A stretch of DNA of 64,000 bases from the NCBI RefSeq assembly GCF_010470665.1, contig NZ_VOPZ01000005.1:152384-216383 (forward strand). The letters are read 5' to 3'. A program made the translations under genes and the position numbers. Below the pieces are notes generated by a model. It made no database searches, was not told the DNA's origin, and worked only from the letters and a program-made list of their open reading frames with translations. This DNA is from Desulfovibrio sp. JC022. Its GTDB lineage: Bacteria; Desulfobacterota; Desulfovibrionia; Desulfovibrionales; Desulfovibrionaceae. Below are positions 8,606-16,574 of the stretch, one piece after another. The stretch's first letter is position 1. Each line of letters opens with the position of its first letter.

Positions 8606-9778
8606 ATGTCCACTCCCGCGAACAACGGCCCTAAATCGGCCTTCAATACCTTCAATCTGGTGGCAGGTGCCATCCTCCTCGTAGGTCTGGTACTCACCGT
8701 ACTCAGATTTACTCAGGGGATCGGTCCCGTGACCAACCTTGATGACAACAACCCGTGGGGAATCTGGATCGGATTCGACCTGCTCTGCGGTGTTGCTCTT
8801 GCAGCCGGCGGATACACAACCTCCGCAGCCTGCTATATCTTCGGGCTCAAGCGTTTTCACTCCGCTGTACGTCCGGCAATCCTGACCGCCTTCCTCGGCT
8901 ACGCGCTGGTTGTATTCGCATTGCAGTACGACCTCGGCCGCCCCTGGAGGCTCCCGTACCCCATCTTCGTTTCTCAGGGAACAACCTCCCTGCTCTTCGA
9001 AGTTGGTCTGTGCGTTATGCTCTACCTGACAGTGCTCTTCGTTGAGTTCACTCCGGCCATGTTCGAATGGCTGGGCTGGAAGAAAATCCGCAAAGTGGTC
9101 ATGAAACTGACCCTCGTGCTGACCATCTTCGGCGTAGTGCTCTCCACCCTGCACCAGTCCTCTCTGGGCGCGTTGTACACCATCGCACCGTCGAAACTGC
9201 ATCCGCTCTGGTATTCACCCTACATGCCGCTCTACTTCTTTGTTTCAAGTATTGCCGCAGGTATGTCCATGGTCATCTTCGAGGGCTCCATGTCCCACAA
9301 GAAGCTGCACCGCATGATGGACGAAGAATACCTCAAGCACCACGACGGCGTGGTCTTCGGATTCGGTAAGGCTGCAGCTCTTGTTCTCTTCGGCTACTTC
9401 TTCATCAAAGTGATGGGTGTGGCTTACGATAACAACTGGCACTACCTGACTTCAGGATACGGCCTGCTGTTCCTGACCGAGATCCTCGGTTTCGTGGCCC
9501 TGCCCTGCTTCCTCTATGGTGTGGGTGTTCGTGACAGAAACCTCGGCCTGATCAAGAAAGCATCGATCATCACCGTGCTCGGTATTGTCTTCAACAGGTT
9601 CAACGTTTCCATGGTGGCGTTCAACTACCACCTGCCCGCGTCTGAAAGGTACTTCCCCAGCATGATTGAAATCGGAATCTCCGTATTCATCGTCACCCTC
9701 GGTGTTGTGATCTTCCGTTTCATCACTACCCGGATGCCCATCTTTTTCGAGCATCCCGACTACAAGGGCGACCACTAG
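8606..9778 (+). CDS. hmcC: Hmc complex NrfD-like membrane subunit HmcC
   Basis: A 390-aa integral membrane protein of the NrfD/PsrC family with about ten predicted helices. The family is expected to exchange electrons between the Fe-S subunit and the quinone pool, or to couple them to ion movement. The conserved N-terminal NPWGIWIGFDLLCGVALAAGG region is recognisable in pieces. No heme ligands are needed in this family. ATG 8606 directly follows the TAA of hmcB, with AAGGAGG inside the end of hmcB acting as ribosome-binding site, so the two genes are probably translationally coupled. The predicted partners are HmcB and HmcE. Confidence 0.95.
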   Translation: MSTPANNGPKSAFNTFNLVAGAILLVGLVLTVLRFTQGIGPVTNLDDNNPWGIWIGFDLLCGVALAAGGYTTSAACYIFGLKRFHSAVRPAILTAFLGYALVVFALQYDLGRPWRLPYPIFVSQGTTSLLFEVGLCVMLYLTVLFVEFTPAMFEWLGWKKIRKVVMKLTLVLTIFGVVLSTLHQSSLGALYTIAPSKLHPLWYSPYMPLYFFVSSIAAGMSMVIFEGSMSHKKLHRMMDEEYLKHHDGVVFGFGKAAALVLFGYFFIKVMGVAYDNNWHYLTSGYGLLFLTEILGFVALPCFLYGVGVRDRNLGLIKKASIITVLGIVFNRFNVSMVAFNYHLPASERYFPSMIEIGISVFIVTLGVVIFRFITTRMPIFFEHPDYKGDH

Positions 9779-9804
9779 GTCTGCCCCGCATAGGAGAAAG
9801 TAAA

Positions 9805-9966
9805 ATGGAAGCACATAACCTTCAGGAATATTACACATTCACCAAAGGTATCATGTACCTCTTGATGGGTGGAGCACTGGTTGGAGTGACCCTGTTCTGG
9901 CAGTTCCTCATGGGTGGAAAAGCCTACCGTGATGAAAACAAAAAGAACTACGGCGACCACCATTAA
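9805..9966 (+). CDS. hmcD: Small Hmc membrane subunit HmcD
   Basis: A 53-aa single-pass membrane protein lying between hmcC and hmcE with its own TAGGAGAA ribosome-binding site before ATG 9805. One hydrophobic helix (about residues 16-36: IMYLLMGGALVGVTLFWQFL) is flanked by a polar N-terminus and a charged C-terminal tail ending DHH. In Desulfovibrio hmcD is likewise a tiny membrane subunit at this position. The biochemical role is unknown; it is probably a structural component of the complex. Confidence 0.9.
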   Translation: MEAHNLQEYYTFTKGIMYLLMGGALVGVTLFWQFLMGGKAYRDENKKNYGDHH

Positions 9967-9988
9967 GCGCTAGACGAGGAGAAACAAA

Positions 9989-10666
9989 ATGTACGAACTT
10001 CTGACCGGGCCTTTGCTCTGGCTGGTTTTTGCAATCAGCTTCGGCGGCCTGCTGGTACGCGTAGTGCTCTACTTCAAGGGCCTGAGCCAACAGCTCGACC
10101 GCGTGGCATATAAAGCCCATCTGTCCTACGGACTTAAAGGTGCGTTCAATTCAATAATCAGCTGGCTCAACCCTGTGGGCGCACGCGCATGGAGAAAAAA
10201 GCCCGGCTATACCTTTATATTCTTTGCATTCCACATCGGACTGCTCGCAACCCCCATCTTCCTTGCAGCACACAACATTATGTTGCAGGAAAATCTGGGT
10301 TTCAGCCTGCCGCAGATGCCCGCGTTCTTCGCGGATCTGCTCTCATGGACTGTAATTGTGGCCTGTGTTGCAATCATCCTGCGCCGCATTGCACTCCCGG
10401 AAGTAAGAATCCTCACCACAGCATATGACTATCTGCTGCTGGTGATCACCGTAGCTCCCTTTGTAACCGGCCTCATCGCCCGTTACCAGATGGGTGACTA
10501 CCAGTTCTGGCTGCTGGCCCACATCATAACTGGAGAAATCTGGTTGCTGTGCCTGCCTTTCACCAAACTCAGCCACTGCGTGCTCTTCTTCTGTTCCCGT
10601 GCTCAGCTCGGAATGGATTACGGCATCAAACGCGGCGGCCTGAAAGGCTCCACCTTCTCCTGGTAA
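9989..10666 (+). CDS. hmcE: Hmc complex cytochrome b/NarI-like membrane subunit HmcE
   Basis: A 225-aa membrane protein with about five to six helices, in the size range of NarI-like b-type subunits such as HmcE and DsrM. Histidines lie in or near helices ([37 protein letters not shown]) and are candidate heme b ligands. It should sit in the inner membrane and pass electrons to cytoplasmic HmcF. ATG 9989 has a GAGGAG site, 22 bases after hmcD; hmcF begins 32 bases after its stop. Confidence 0.92.
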   Translation: MYELLTGPLLWLVFAISFGGLLVRVVLYFKGLSQQLDRVAYKAHLSYGLKGAFNSIISWLNPVGARAWRKKPGYTFIFFAFHIGLLATPIFLAAHNIMLQENLGFSLPQMPAFFADLLSWTVIVACVAIILRRIALPEVRILTTAYDYLLLVITVAPFVTGLIARYQMGDYQFWLLAHIITGEIWLLCLPFTKLSHCVLFFCSRAQLGMDYGIKRGGLKGSTFSW

Positions 10667-10698
10667 CAGGAAACAACACAGCCAACAGGAGAAAGAAA

Positions 10699-12087
10699 AT
10701 GCCTCAAGGTGAACTTTGTAACAGACAGCCGATTGTAACTGATGAGCAGCTCAAGCTGACTCTCTCAGATAAGAGCGGCAAGAAATATTACGCTGAAATG
10801 CTAGAGCTGGATGTGGATACCAATGCTTTGTGGGCCACTATCCAGAAAACCATGAAGGCCAGACTCAAAACCTGGCTCGAAATCTGTGCCCATTGCGGCA
10901 TGTGTGCGGACAGCTGTTTCCTCTATCAGGTTAACGACTGTGTGCCCGAGCAGGTTCCTTCATATAAGATCCAGTCCACCCTCGGACATATCGTCAAGAA
11001 GAAAGGACAGGTGGACAACGAGTTCATGCGTCATTGCATGAAAGTCGCTTGGTCCCAGTGCACCTGCTGTAACCGCTGCGGCATGTACTGCCCGCACGGC
11101 ATCGACATGGGTGTAATGTTCTCCTACCTGCGCGGACTCCTTTACTCTCAGGGCTTTGTACCCTGGGAACTGAAGATCGGTTCCGGTATGCACCGCGTAT
11201 ACCGCGCTCAGATGGACGTAACCACCGAGGACTGGGTTGAAACATGTGAATGGATGGCTGAAGAGACCGAGGAAGAATGGCCAGGTCTGACCATCCCGGT
11301 TGATAAGCAAGATGCTGAAATCATGTACACTTGTAACGCCCGTGAACCCAAGCACTACCCGGAAGATCTCGCTGAAGCAGCGGTACTCTTTCATGTGGCA
11401 GGAACAAACTGGACCGTGCCTTCCGAAGGCTGGGAACAGACCTCTCTGTCCATGTTCGCCGGTGACTGGGAATGCTGCAAGGACAATGTTAACCACGTAT
11501 ACGACGCCATTGAGCGACTCAACCCGGCCCGGGTAACCGGAACCGAGTGTGGTCACGCCCACCGCGCCACCGTCATCGAAGGCCCCTACTGGGCCGGACG
11601 TGAAGACGGACTGCCGCCCAAGCCTTACATTCACTACGTTGAATGGCTGGCTGAAGCACTGCGCGAAGGCAAGCTCAAAATTGACCCCGCAAAACGCATC
11701 AAAGAGCCTGTAACTCTTCAGGACTCTTGCAACTACGTGCGTAACCAGGGTCTCAAGGATGTAACCCGCGAAATCATCAGCTATATTGTTGAGCCGGGCT
11801 ACTTCGTTGAAATGGCACCCAACAAGGAACACAACTACTGCTGCGGCGGCGGTGGCGGATTCAACGGAATCGGCATGTACCGTGAGCAGCGTAACGTGGC
11901 CCTGCGCAAGAAGATGGACCAGATCCTCGATACCGGTTGTAAACTGGTCATCGCGCCCTGCCATAACTGCTGGGACGCCATCCGTGACCTTGAAGAGGAA
12001 TACGAAATCGGCATCCGCTGGTCTTTCCTCAAGCCTCTGATTATCGGTATGCTCGATATTCCTGAAGGCATGCGTGTCGAATGGTAG
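10699..12087 (+). CDS. hmcF: Hmc complex cytoplasmic HdrD-like Fe-S subunit HmcF
   Basis: A 462-aa cytoplasmic protein resembling the HdrD catalytic subunit of heterodisulfide reductase and DsrK. Two [4Fe-4S] sites lie at Cys63/66/69/73 ([11 protein letters not shown]) and Cys121/124/127/131 ([11 protein letters not shown]). The C-terminal half has a full CCG-type cluster motif (SCNY ... YCCGGGGG ... CHNC), and a more degenerate Cys pair is near ECCKD. This suggests thiol/disulfide chemistry on the cytoplasmic side. The start is set at ATG 10699, which has AACAGGAGAAAG upstream; a longer frame into hmcE has no such site. It is the last structural gene of the complex. Confidence 0.95.
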   Translation: MPQGELCNRQPIVTDEQLKLTLSDKSGKKYYAEMLELDVDTNALWATIQKTMKARLKTWLEICAHCGMCADSCFLYQVNDCVPEQVPSYKIQSTLGHIVKKKGQVDNEFMRHCMKVAWSQCTCCNRCGMYCPHGIDMGVMFSYLRGLLYSQGFVPWELKIGSGMHRVYRAQMDVTTEDWVETCEWMAEETEEEWPGLTIPVDKQDAEIMYTCNAREPKHYPEDLAEAAVLFHVAGTNWTVPSEGWEQTSLSMFAGDWECCKDNVNHVYDAIERLNPARVTGTECGHAHRATVIEGPYWAGREDGLPPKPYIHYVEWLAEALREGKLKIDPAKRIKEPVTLQDSCNYVRNQGLKDVTREIISYIVEPGYFVEMAPNKEHNYCCGGGGGFNGIGMYREQRNVALRKKMDQILDTGCKLVIAPCHNCWDAIRDLEEEYEIGIRWSFLKPLIIGMLDIPEGMRVEW

Positions 12088-12144
12088 TAACGCCCGTCTC
12101 CTTGACTGGTGATCTGATATTGTCCGCAACGAACGAGGTGTCAC

Positions 12145-13038
12145 ATGTTTAAGAAAATCCTTTTGGCGACCACCGGCTCCCCCGCGAGCTTCGGTGCCGC
12201 CCGCGTAGCCTTCGACATGGCGAAACGCTACGGTTCCGAAGTAACCATCTTCCATGTTGTGGGAGTGCCTACCAAGGCATTCTCCCACGTTGTCAACGAC
12301 GTGCGTACCGGCGAAGAGGTTGAGATTGACGAAGAATATCTCGCCTGGGTCGAAGAAGAACTCAAGACCACCTTTGCCAAACAGTTCGAAGGAGCTGACA
12401 ACGCCAAGATCGTACTGACAACCGGTGTACCCGCCCGCGAAATCCTTCGCGAAGCCCGCAAGGCCGACAGCGACCTCGTGGTTATGGCTGCAAGCTCCGG
12501 CGAGAATGCATCCTTCCACAAGGGTTACCCCGGCTCCACCTTGCAGAAAGTGGCTAAAGCCGCACGCTGCCCGGTCCTTTCAGTACACCGTGAATCCGCA
12601 TCCTACTGGGGCGGGTTCTCCAACATCCTTTTTGGTACCGACTTCTCCAAGCAGGCTGAGAGCGCATTTAAATTCGCTCTGTCCACAGCCCGCGAACTCG
12701 ACTGCGACCTGACTATCTTCCATGCCCTGGATATCAGCGGCAAGGTTCTGGACCAGAATGAAATCGAGGAAAACCTGATCATTGCCCGCAAGCGGATCAG
12801 AGAAGCCTACGTCCCGCTCATGGGCGATTTCAAGAACTATGATATCGAAGTATGGGAAGGAACTCCCTACGTCGAGATCGTCAAGCTCGCCCGTGAAAAA
12901 AGCGTGGACCTTGTATGCCTCGCCCATCACACCAACGAACTTGATCCGGAAAGAGCACGTATCGGTTCTACTGTCGAACAGGTCATCTTAAGGGCAAACT
13001 GCCCGGTGGTCAGCGTCAGCAAGCCCGATAAAGTTTAG
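12145..13038 (+). CDS. Universal stress protein, tandem UspA domains
   Basis: A 297-aa cytoplasmic protein of two UspA domains (about 1-145 and 150-297). Each begins with a beta strand of the type KILLATTGS / NILFGTDFS. Each ends with a glycine-rich nucleotide-binding loop (GYPGSTLQKVAKAARCPVLSV; RIGSTVEQVILRANCPVVSV), the G-x2-G-x9-GS/T pattern of ATP-binding Usp proteins. It sits 57 bases after hmcF and before the response regulators, a place where I would expect rrf1 directly after hmcF. Co-transcription with hmc is likely and suggests a stress or energy-status role. GAGGTG precedes ATG 12145. Confidence 0.93.
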   Translation: MFKKILLATTGSPASFGAARVAFDMAKRYGSEVTIFHVVGVPTKAFSHVVNDVRTGEEVEIDEEYLAWVEEELKTTFAKQFEGADNAKIVLTTGVPAREILREARKADSDLVVMAASSGENASFHKGYPGSTLQKVAKAARCPVLSVHRESASYWGGFSNILFGTDFSKQAESAFKFALSTARELDCDLTIFHALDISGKVLDQNEIEENLIIARKRIREAYVPLMGDFKNYDIEVWEGTPYVEIVKLAREKSVDLVCLAHHTNELDPERARIGSTVEQVILRANCPVVSVSKPDKV

Positions 13039-13069
13039 GCGTAAGCATAACTGAATCGAATTGATCGGC

Positions 13070-13104
13070 ATTCCGGCAGCCGGACACCTTCAGGCTGCCG
13101 GAAT
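13070..13104 (+). other. Perfect inverted repeat between usp and rrf1-like genes
   Basis: The 12-bp arms ATTCCGGCAGCC and GGCTGCCGGAAT are separated by an 11-base loop. There is no T-run, so it is more likely an mRNA-stabilising or processing hairpin than an efficient terminator. It lies 35 bases before the response regulator start. Confidence 0.6.
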
Positions 13105-13138
13105 AACGAAGGGGAAAGATTCAACAGGAGGAGTTATT

Positions 13139-13492
13139 ATGTCCAAGAAGATTTTAATTATAGATGACGATCAGGATATCCGCTCATATTTGGGCGATCT
13201 TTTCGGCGATAACGGTTATGAAACTGTTATGGCTGAAGATGGAGCAGTTGCAATGGAAGTTGCTGAAAACGAAAAGCCTGATCTGATTACCCTTGATCTT
13301 GAAATGCCGGGCGAGTGGGGGCCAAGATTTTACCGCAAGCTTTCTCAGAGTGAAGAGCTCAAGAGAACTCCGGTAATTGTTATCAGCGGCCTTCAGGCTA
13401 ACAAGTACGCAATTCCCAAGGCAATAGCCACACTGACAAAGCCCTTCGATGCCGAAGAGCTGCTCAGGATTGTGAAAGACACAATCGGCTAA
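13139..13492 (+). CDS. rrf1: Receiver-only response regulator, Rrf1-like
   Basis: A 117-aa single REC domain with acidic pocket Asp9-Asp11, phosphoacceptor Asp53 (TLDLEMP) and Lys near 103 (TLTKPFD). There is no output domain. In Desulfovibrio the response regulator Rrf1 follows hmcF, and this is the positional counterpart after the usp gene. The sequence after the phosphoacceptor is unusual, with GEWGPRFYRKL where most receivers have a short hydrophobic helix start. The start is placed at ATG 13139 with an AGGAGGAG site; a longer frame lacks one. The partner kinase is probably one of the two downstream. The symbol is by position and fold. Confidence 0.8.
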   Translation: MSKKILIIDDDQDIRSYLGDLFGDNGYETVMAEDGAVAMEVAENEKPDLITLDLEMPGEWGPRFYRKLSQSEELKRTPVIVISGLQANKYAIPKAIATLTKPFDAEELLRIVKDTIG

Positions 13493-13508
13493 AGGGAATC
13501 CATATCGG

Positions 13509-13546
13509 GGCCGGTCAGCGGGTAATCGCTGGCCGGCCGATTTTTT
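13509..13546 (+). terminator. Terminator after rrf1-like gene
   Basis: GGCCGGTCAGCG / CGCTGGCCGGCC (one mismatch) with a GGTAAT loop is followed by GATTTTTT. It should end much of the hmc-usp-rrf1 transcript before the second regulator. Confidence 0.8.
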
Positions 13547-13631
13547 AACTTGAAAGAGTGCGGAAGTACGGTGTAGGCTTTTCTCCATGGGAACTTCATA
13601 ACTCCCTAAAATAGCTACATAGGTGACAAGC

Positions 13632-14003
13632 ATGCCCAAAAAAATAATGGTAGTGGATGATGACCCGTACATTGTGGACTACCTCGTAAACGTATTCGAG
13701 GATCACGGATACCTTACCTGCCGCGCTTCAGACGGACTTTCTGCCTATGATGTTGCCATAGCGGAAAATCCCGACCTGATCACGCTTGATCTGGAAATGC
13801 CCAATGAATGGGGGCCGCGATTTTACCGCAGGTTGACTCTGGAAGAGCAGTTTTCTGAAATTCCGGTAATTGTTATCAGCGGACTTCCCGGTATTCATAT
13901 GGCTATCAAGCGTGCGGTCGCCACGATCAAAAAGCCTTTTGACCCTACTGAAGTCATTGAAATTGTGCGAAAAGCACTTGGTGAAACCGACGGAGACGAC
14001 TAG
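13632..14003 (+). CDS. Receiver-only response regulator, paralog of the preceding gene
   Basis: A 123-aa single REC domain (Asp9-Asp11, phosphoacceptor Asp53, Lys near 103 in TIKKPFD). It is a clear paralog of the gene just upstream: the two share PDLITLDLEMP and EWGPRFYR, with the same Trp-containing insertion. They have probably arisen by tandem duplication. The start ATG 13632 has AGGTG six bases upstream. The gene lies after a terminator, so it may start its own transcript with the sensor kinase that begins 58 bases later. Receiver-only proteins act by protein-protein contact or as phosphate relays. Confidence 0.9.
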   Translation: MPKKIMVVDDDPYIVDYLVNVFEDHGYLTCRASDGLSAYDVAIAENPDLITLDLEMPNEWGPRFYRRLTLEEQFSEIPVIVISGLPGIHMAIKRAVATIKKPFDPTEVIEIVRKALGETDGDD

Positions 14004-14061
14004 GTCCCCGCGACATGACTCTGATCCGGTCAGAGCTGCCCTGCGCTTCCTGAGGTGTGCG

Positions 14062-16011
14062 ATGAGTAAAAATAAGTTGCTGCTGGTTGATGATGAGGAA
14101 GGTATCCGCCGTTTTCTGGGACTTACCCTCATGGATCTGGGTTATGAAGTGGAGACCGCCGAAAACGGTGAGACCGCATTAAAACTTATCGAAAAAACTG
14201 CTCCGGCTGTTATCCTTACTGATATCAAAATGCCGCGCATGGACGGAATAGAACTGCTCAAAGCCGTAAAATCCGATTATCCGCACATTGAAGTGATCAT
14301 GCTCACCGGACACGGCGACCTTGATCTCGCCATTGAATCCCTCAAATCCGATGCTGCTGATTTCATCACCAAGCCCATTGATGATGAAGTGCTTGAAATT
14401 TCCCTGAGCAGGGTCATGGAAAAAATCCAGCTCAAAGATCAGGTCCGCGAGTACACCGAGAACCTTGAGCGTCTGGTGGAAGAGAAGACCCAGCGAATCA
14501 TTGCACTCGAACGCCAGAACGCTGCCTGTCAGGTTGTGGAAGGATTGAGTGAAGCACTTTCCAGCGCGGCCCACGAGGTTGAGACCGGAAGCGGACTCTT
14601 CAACGAACTGCCCTGCCTTGTTTCCATCCACAATCGCTATCTGGAAATTGTCGCTGCCAACGAACTGCTTAAAGACCGCCTAGGTGAAGTGGTCGGCATG
14701 AACAGTTTTGATATTTACTCTGACCGTGAATCCGCAGGCAATGCCTGCCCGGTTCAGCTTACTTTCAAAACCGGCAAAGGGCAGCGCAGCAAGGAAACGT
14801 TCATCGGCAAAGAGGGCGAAGAAATACCGGTGACTGTTTACACCGCCCCCATTCCCAACAAAGACGGCGACATTGAACTGGTCCTCGACATCTCCGTGGA
14901 TATGACCGAACTCAAACGCCTCAATGATGAACTGCTTGAAACCCAGTATAAATTTCAACGTCTCTTCGACGAAGCTCCCTGTTATATTTCCGTCCAGAAC
15001 CCGGACTACACCATTGCCGAGGTCAACCGCCGTTTCAAGGAAGATTTTGCCGAACCTTTAGGTGCCACCTGCTACTCTTCATACAAACATCGCGATAATC
15101 CTTGCGATGAATGCCCCGTACAACGCACTTTCAAAGACGGGGAAACCCACCAGACCGAAACTGTGGTCACCACCAGAAACGGTGAGCAGAAAAACATGCT
15201 GGTCTGGTCCGCCCCCATCCGCAATGCCTACGGCGAGATCAAACAAGTAATGGAGATGTCCACTGACATTACAGAAATCCGCCGCTTACAGGACCACCTG
15301 ACCTCGCTGGGATTCATGCTCGGCTCCATGTCTCATGGGGTTAAAGGAATGCTAACCGCTCTTGACGGGGGTATCTACCGCCTTGAGTCCGGCCTGCGTA
15401 AAAATGATCAGGAACGGGTAACCGAGGCCGCAGCAGTGCTGAAGAATGTTGTGGGCCGGGTCAAAAAAATGGTGCTGGACATCCTTTACTATGCCAAATC
15501 CCGTGAAATAGAAGTAGAATCCGTACCGGCAGGACATTTTTTACAGGACACAGCCGCGCTGATAGTTCCCAAAGCTGTCGCAGCCGATGTGGAGTATGAA
15601 ATCGACATTCCTGAAGAAATGGGAGATATAGAAATCGACCCCAGCTCCATGTCTGCTGCCATAGTCAATTTTCTTGAAAACGGAGTGGATGCCTGCGAAC
15701 CGAAACTTCCGGGCAAAGACTACCGGATCAGCATCAACGGGCGCGATCTCGGTGACAAAATAGAATTGACCATCAGCGACAACGGTGCCGGAATGGACCG
15801 GGAGACAAAGGAAAAAATATTTACCCTCTTTTTCTCCTCAAAAGGAAAACGGGGAACAGGAATAGGTCTCTTCATTTCCAACCAGACCATAGAACAGCAC
15901 GGCGGCAGCATTACAGTTGAATCCGAACCAAAACAAGGCACAACCTTCACTATCCATTTGCCACGCAAAGCCGAGCGCAAGAAACAACCTCCGGCCTGCC
16001 CCTGTGCATAG
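14062..16011 (+). CDS. Receiver-PAS-PAS histidine kinase (hybrid sensor kinase)
   Basis: A 649-aa soluble kinase. An N-terminal REC domain (Asp54 in TDIKMPRMDG) is followed by a coiled linker, then two PAS-like modules (about 190-295 and 300-415). A dimerisation segment with candidate His425 (SMSHGVKG) and a HATPase_c domain with N (NFLENGVDAC), G1 (DNGAGMD) and G2 (GKRGTGIGLF) boxes follow. The second PAS carries Cys337-x10-Cys348-x2-Cys351 (DNPCDECPV), also found in the membrane kinase downstream. The first PAS keeps only the third Cys. The start is ATG 14062 behind TGAGGTG. No membrane helices, so it senses a cytoplasmic signal, plausibly redox. Confidence 0.9.
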   Translation: MSKNKLLLVDDEEGIRRFLGLTLMDLGYEVETAENGETALKLIEKTAPAVILTDIKMPRMDGIELLKAVKSDYPHIEVIMLTGHGDLDLAIESLKSDAADFITKPIDDEVLEISLSRVMEKIQLKDQVREYTENLERLVEEKTQRIIALERQNAACQVVEGLSEALSSAAHEVETGSGLFNELPCLVSIHNRYLEIVAANELLKDRLGEVVGMNSFDIYSDRESAGNACPVQLTFKTGKGQRSKETFIGKEGEEIPVTVYTAPIPNKDGDIELVLDISVDMTELKRLNDELLETQYKFQRLFDEAPCYISVQNPDYTIAEVNRRFKEDFAEPLGATCYSSYKHRDNPCDECPVQRTFKDGETHQTETVVTTRNGEQKNMLVWSAPIRNAYGEIKQVMEMSTDITEIRRLQDHLTSLGFMLGSMSHGVKGMLTALDGGIYRLESGLRKNDQERVTEAAAVLKNVVGRVKKMVLDILYYAKSREIEVESVPAGHFLQDTAALIVPKAVAADVEYEIDIPEEMGDIEIDPSSMSAAIVNFLENGVDACEPKLPGKDYRISINGRDLGDKIELTISDNGAGMDRETKEKIFTLFFSSKGKRGTGIGLFISNQTIEQHGGSITVESEPKQGTTFTIHLPRKAERKKQPPACPCA

Positions 16012-16060
16012 CACGCAGCAGACCCCGGCTTTCAATCTTGTCTGCATCCTGTTATAAGAA

Positions 16061-16080
16061 CGGAATAACCTATAGGATAT
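16061..16080. promoter_or_regulatory. Candidate rrf2 operator
   Basis: The perfect palindrome CCTATAGG (16069-16076) lies inside ATAACCTATAGGATATT, 38 bases before the rrf2 ATG and in an AT-rich promoter-like stretch. The AACCTAT word matches the dyads upstream of hmcA, suggesting autoregulation. This is inference only. Confidence 0.35.
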
Positions 16081-16113
16081 TCTAATAATTTTAACTAAAT
16101 ACGATTAAAATTC

Positions 16114-16545
16114 ATGAAACTTACCACCCGTTCAAGATACGGAGCACGACTGCTGCTCGACATAGCCCTGCATTCAGAACACGGCCCGGTCCCTAGTAAA
16201 GACTCAGCCCGCAGGGAAGATATTTCCCTAAAATATCTGGAAAAAATACTCAAAATACTCAAAGAAGCAGGGTACATTAAAGGGAAACGCGGTCCCAATG
16301 GCGGCAACGTGCTGACCATGACCCCCGAAGAAATTTCTCTGGGCAAACTAACCGAAGCTCTGGAAGGCGAAGACAAAATCCTTGATTGCGAAGGCGATGT
16401 GACCACCTGCCCCCGTGCTGCGGTCTGTCTGCGTCGCTCCATCTGGGATGATGCCAATCAGGCCATGTACAAAATGCTCGATTCTTACACTCTTGCCGAC
16501 CTGATCAAAGACGCCCGCCTATGTCCCATGGATAGGCCGGAATAG
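16114..16545 (+). CDS. rrf2: Rrf2-family Fe-S transcriptional regulator
   Basis: A 143-aa winged-helix regulator of the Rrf2/IscR/NsrR family, the family named after this hmc-linked gene. The N-terminal helix-turn-helix includes TTRSRYGARLLLDIA and SLKYLEKILKILKEAG, then the wing KGKRGPNGG. Three conserved cysteines, Cys92, Cys99 and Cys105 (C-x6-C-x5-C), match the Fe-S ligands of IscR/NsrR-type members, so DNA binding probably responds to cluster state (redox, iron or NO). Rrf2 is reported to repress hmc in Desulfovibrio; the palindromes upstream of hmcA and of this gene are candidate targets. Its ribosome-binding site is poor. Confidence 0.93.
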   Translation: MKLTTRSRYGARLLLDIALHSEHGPVPSKDSARREDISLKYLEKILKILKEAGYIKGKRGPNGGNVLTMTPEEISLGKLTEALEGEDKILDCEGDVTTCPRAAVCLRRSIWDDANQAMYKMLDSYTLADLIKDARLCPMDRPE

Positions 16546-16574
16546 CCCAAAACCATTACACGGCAGGATGTTGA

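Noticed and set aside
10960..12519. 519-codon minus-strand frame across hmcF and usp
   Set aside because: Antisense shadow; both sense proteins have clear Fe-S or nucleotide-binding motifs.
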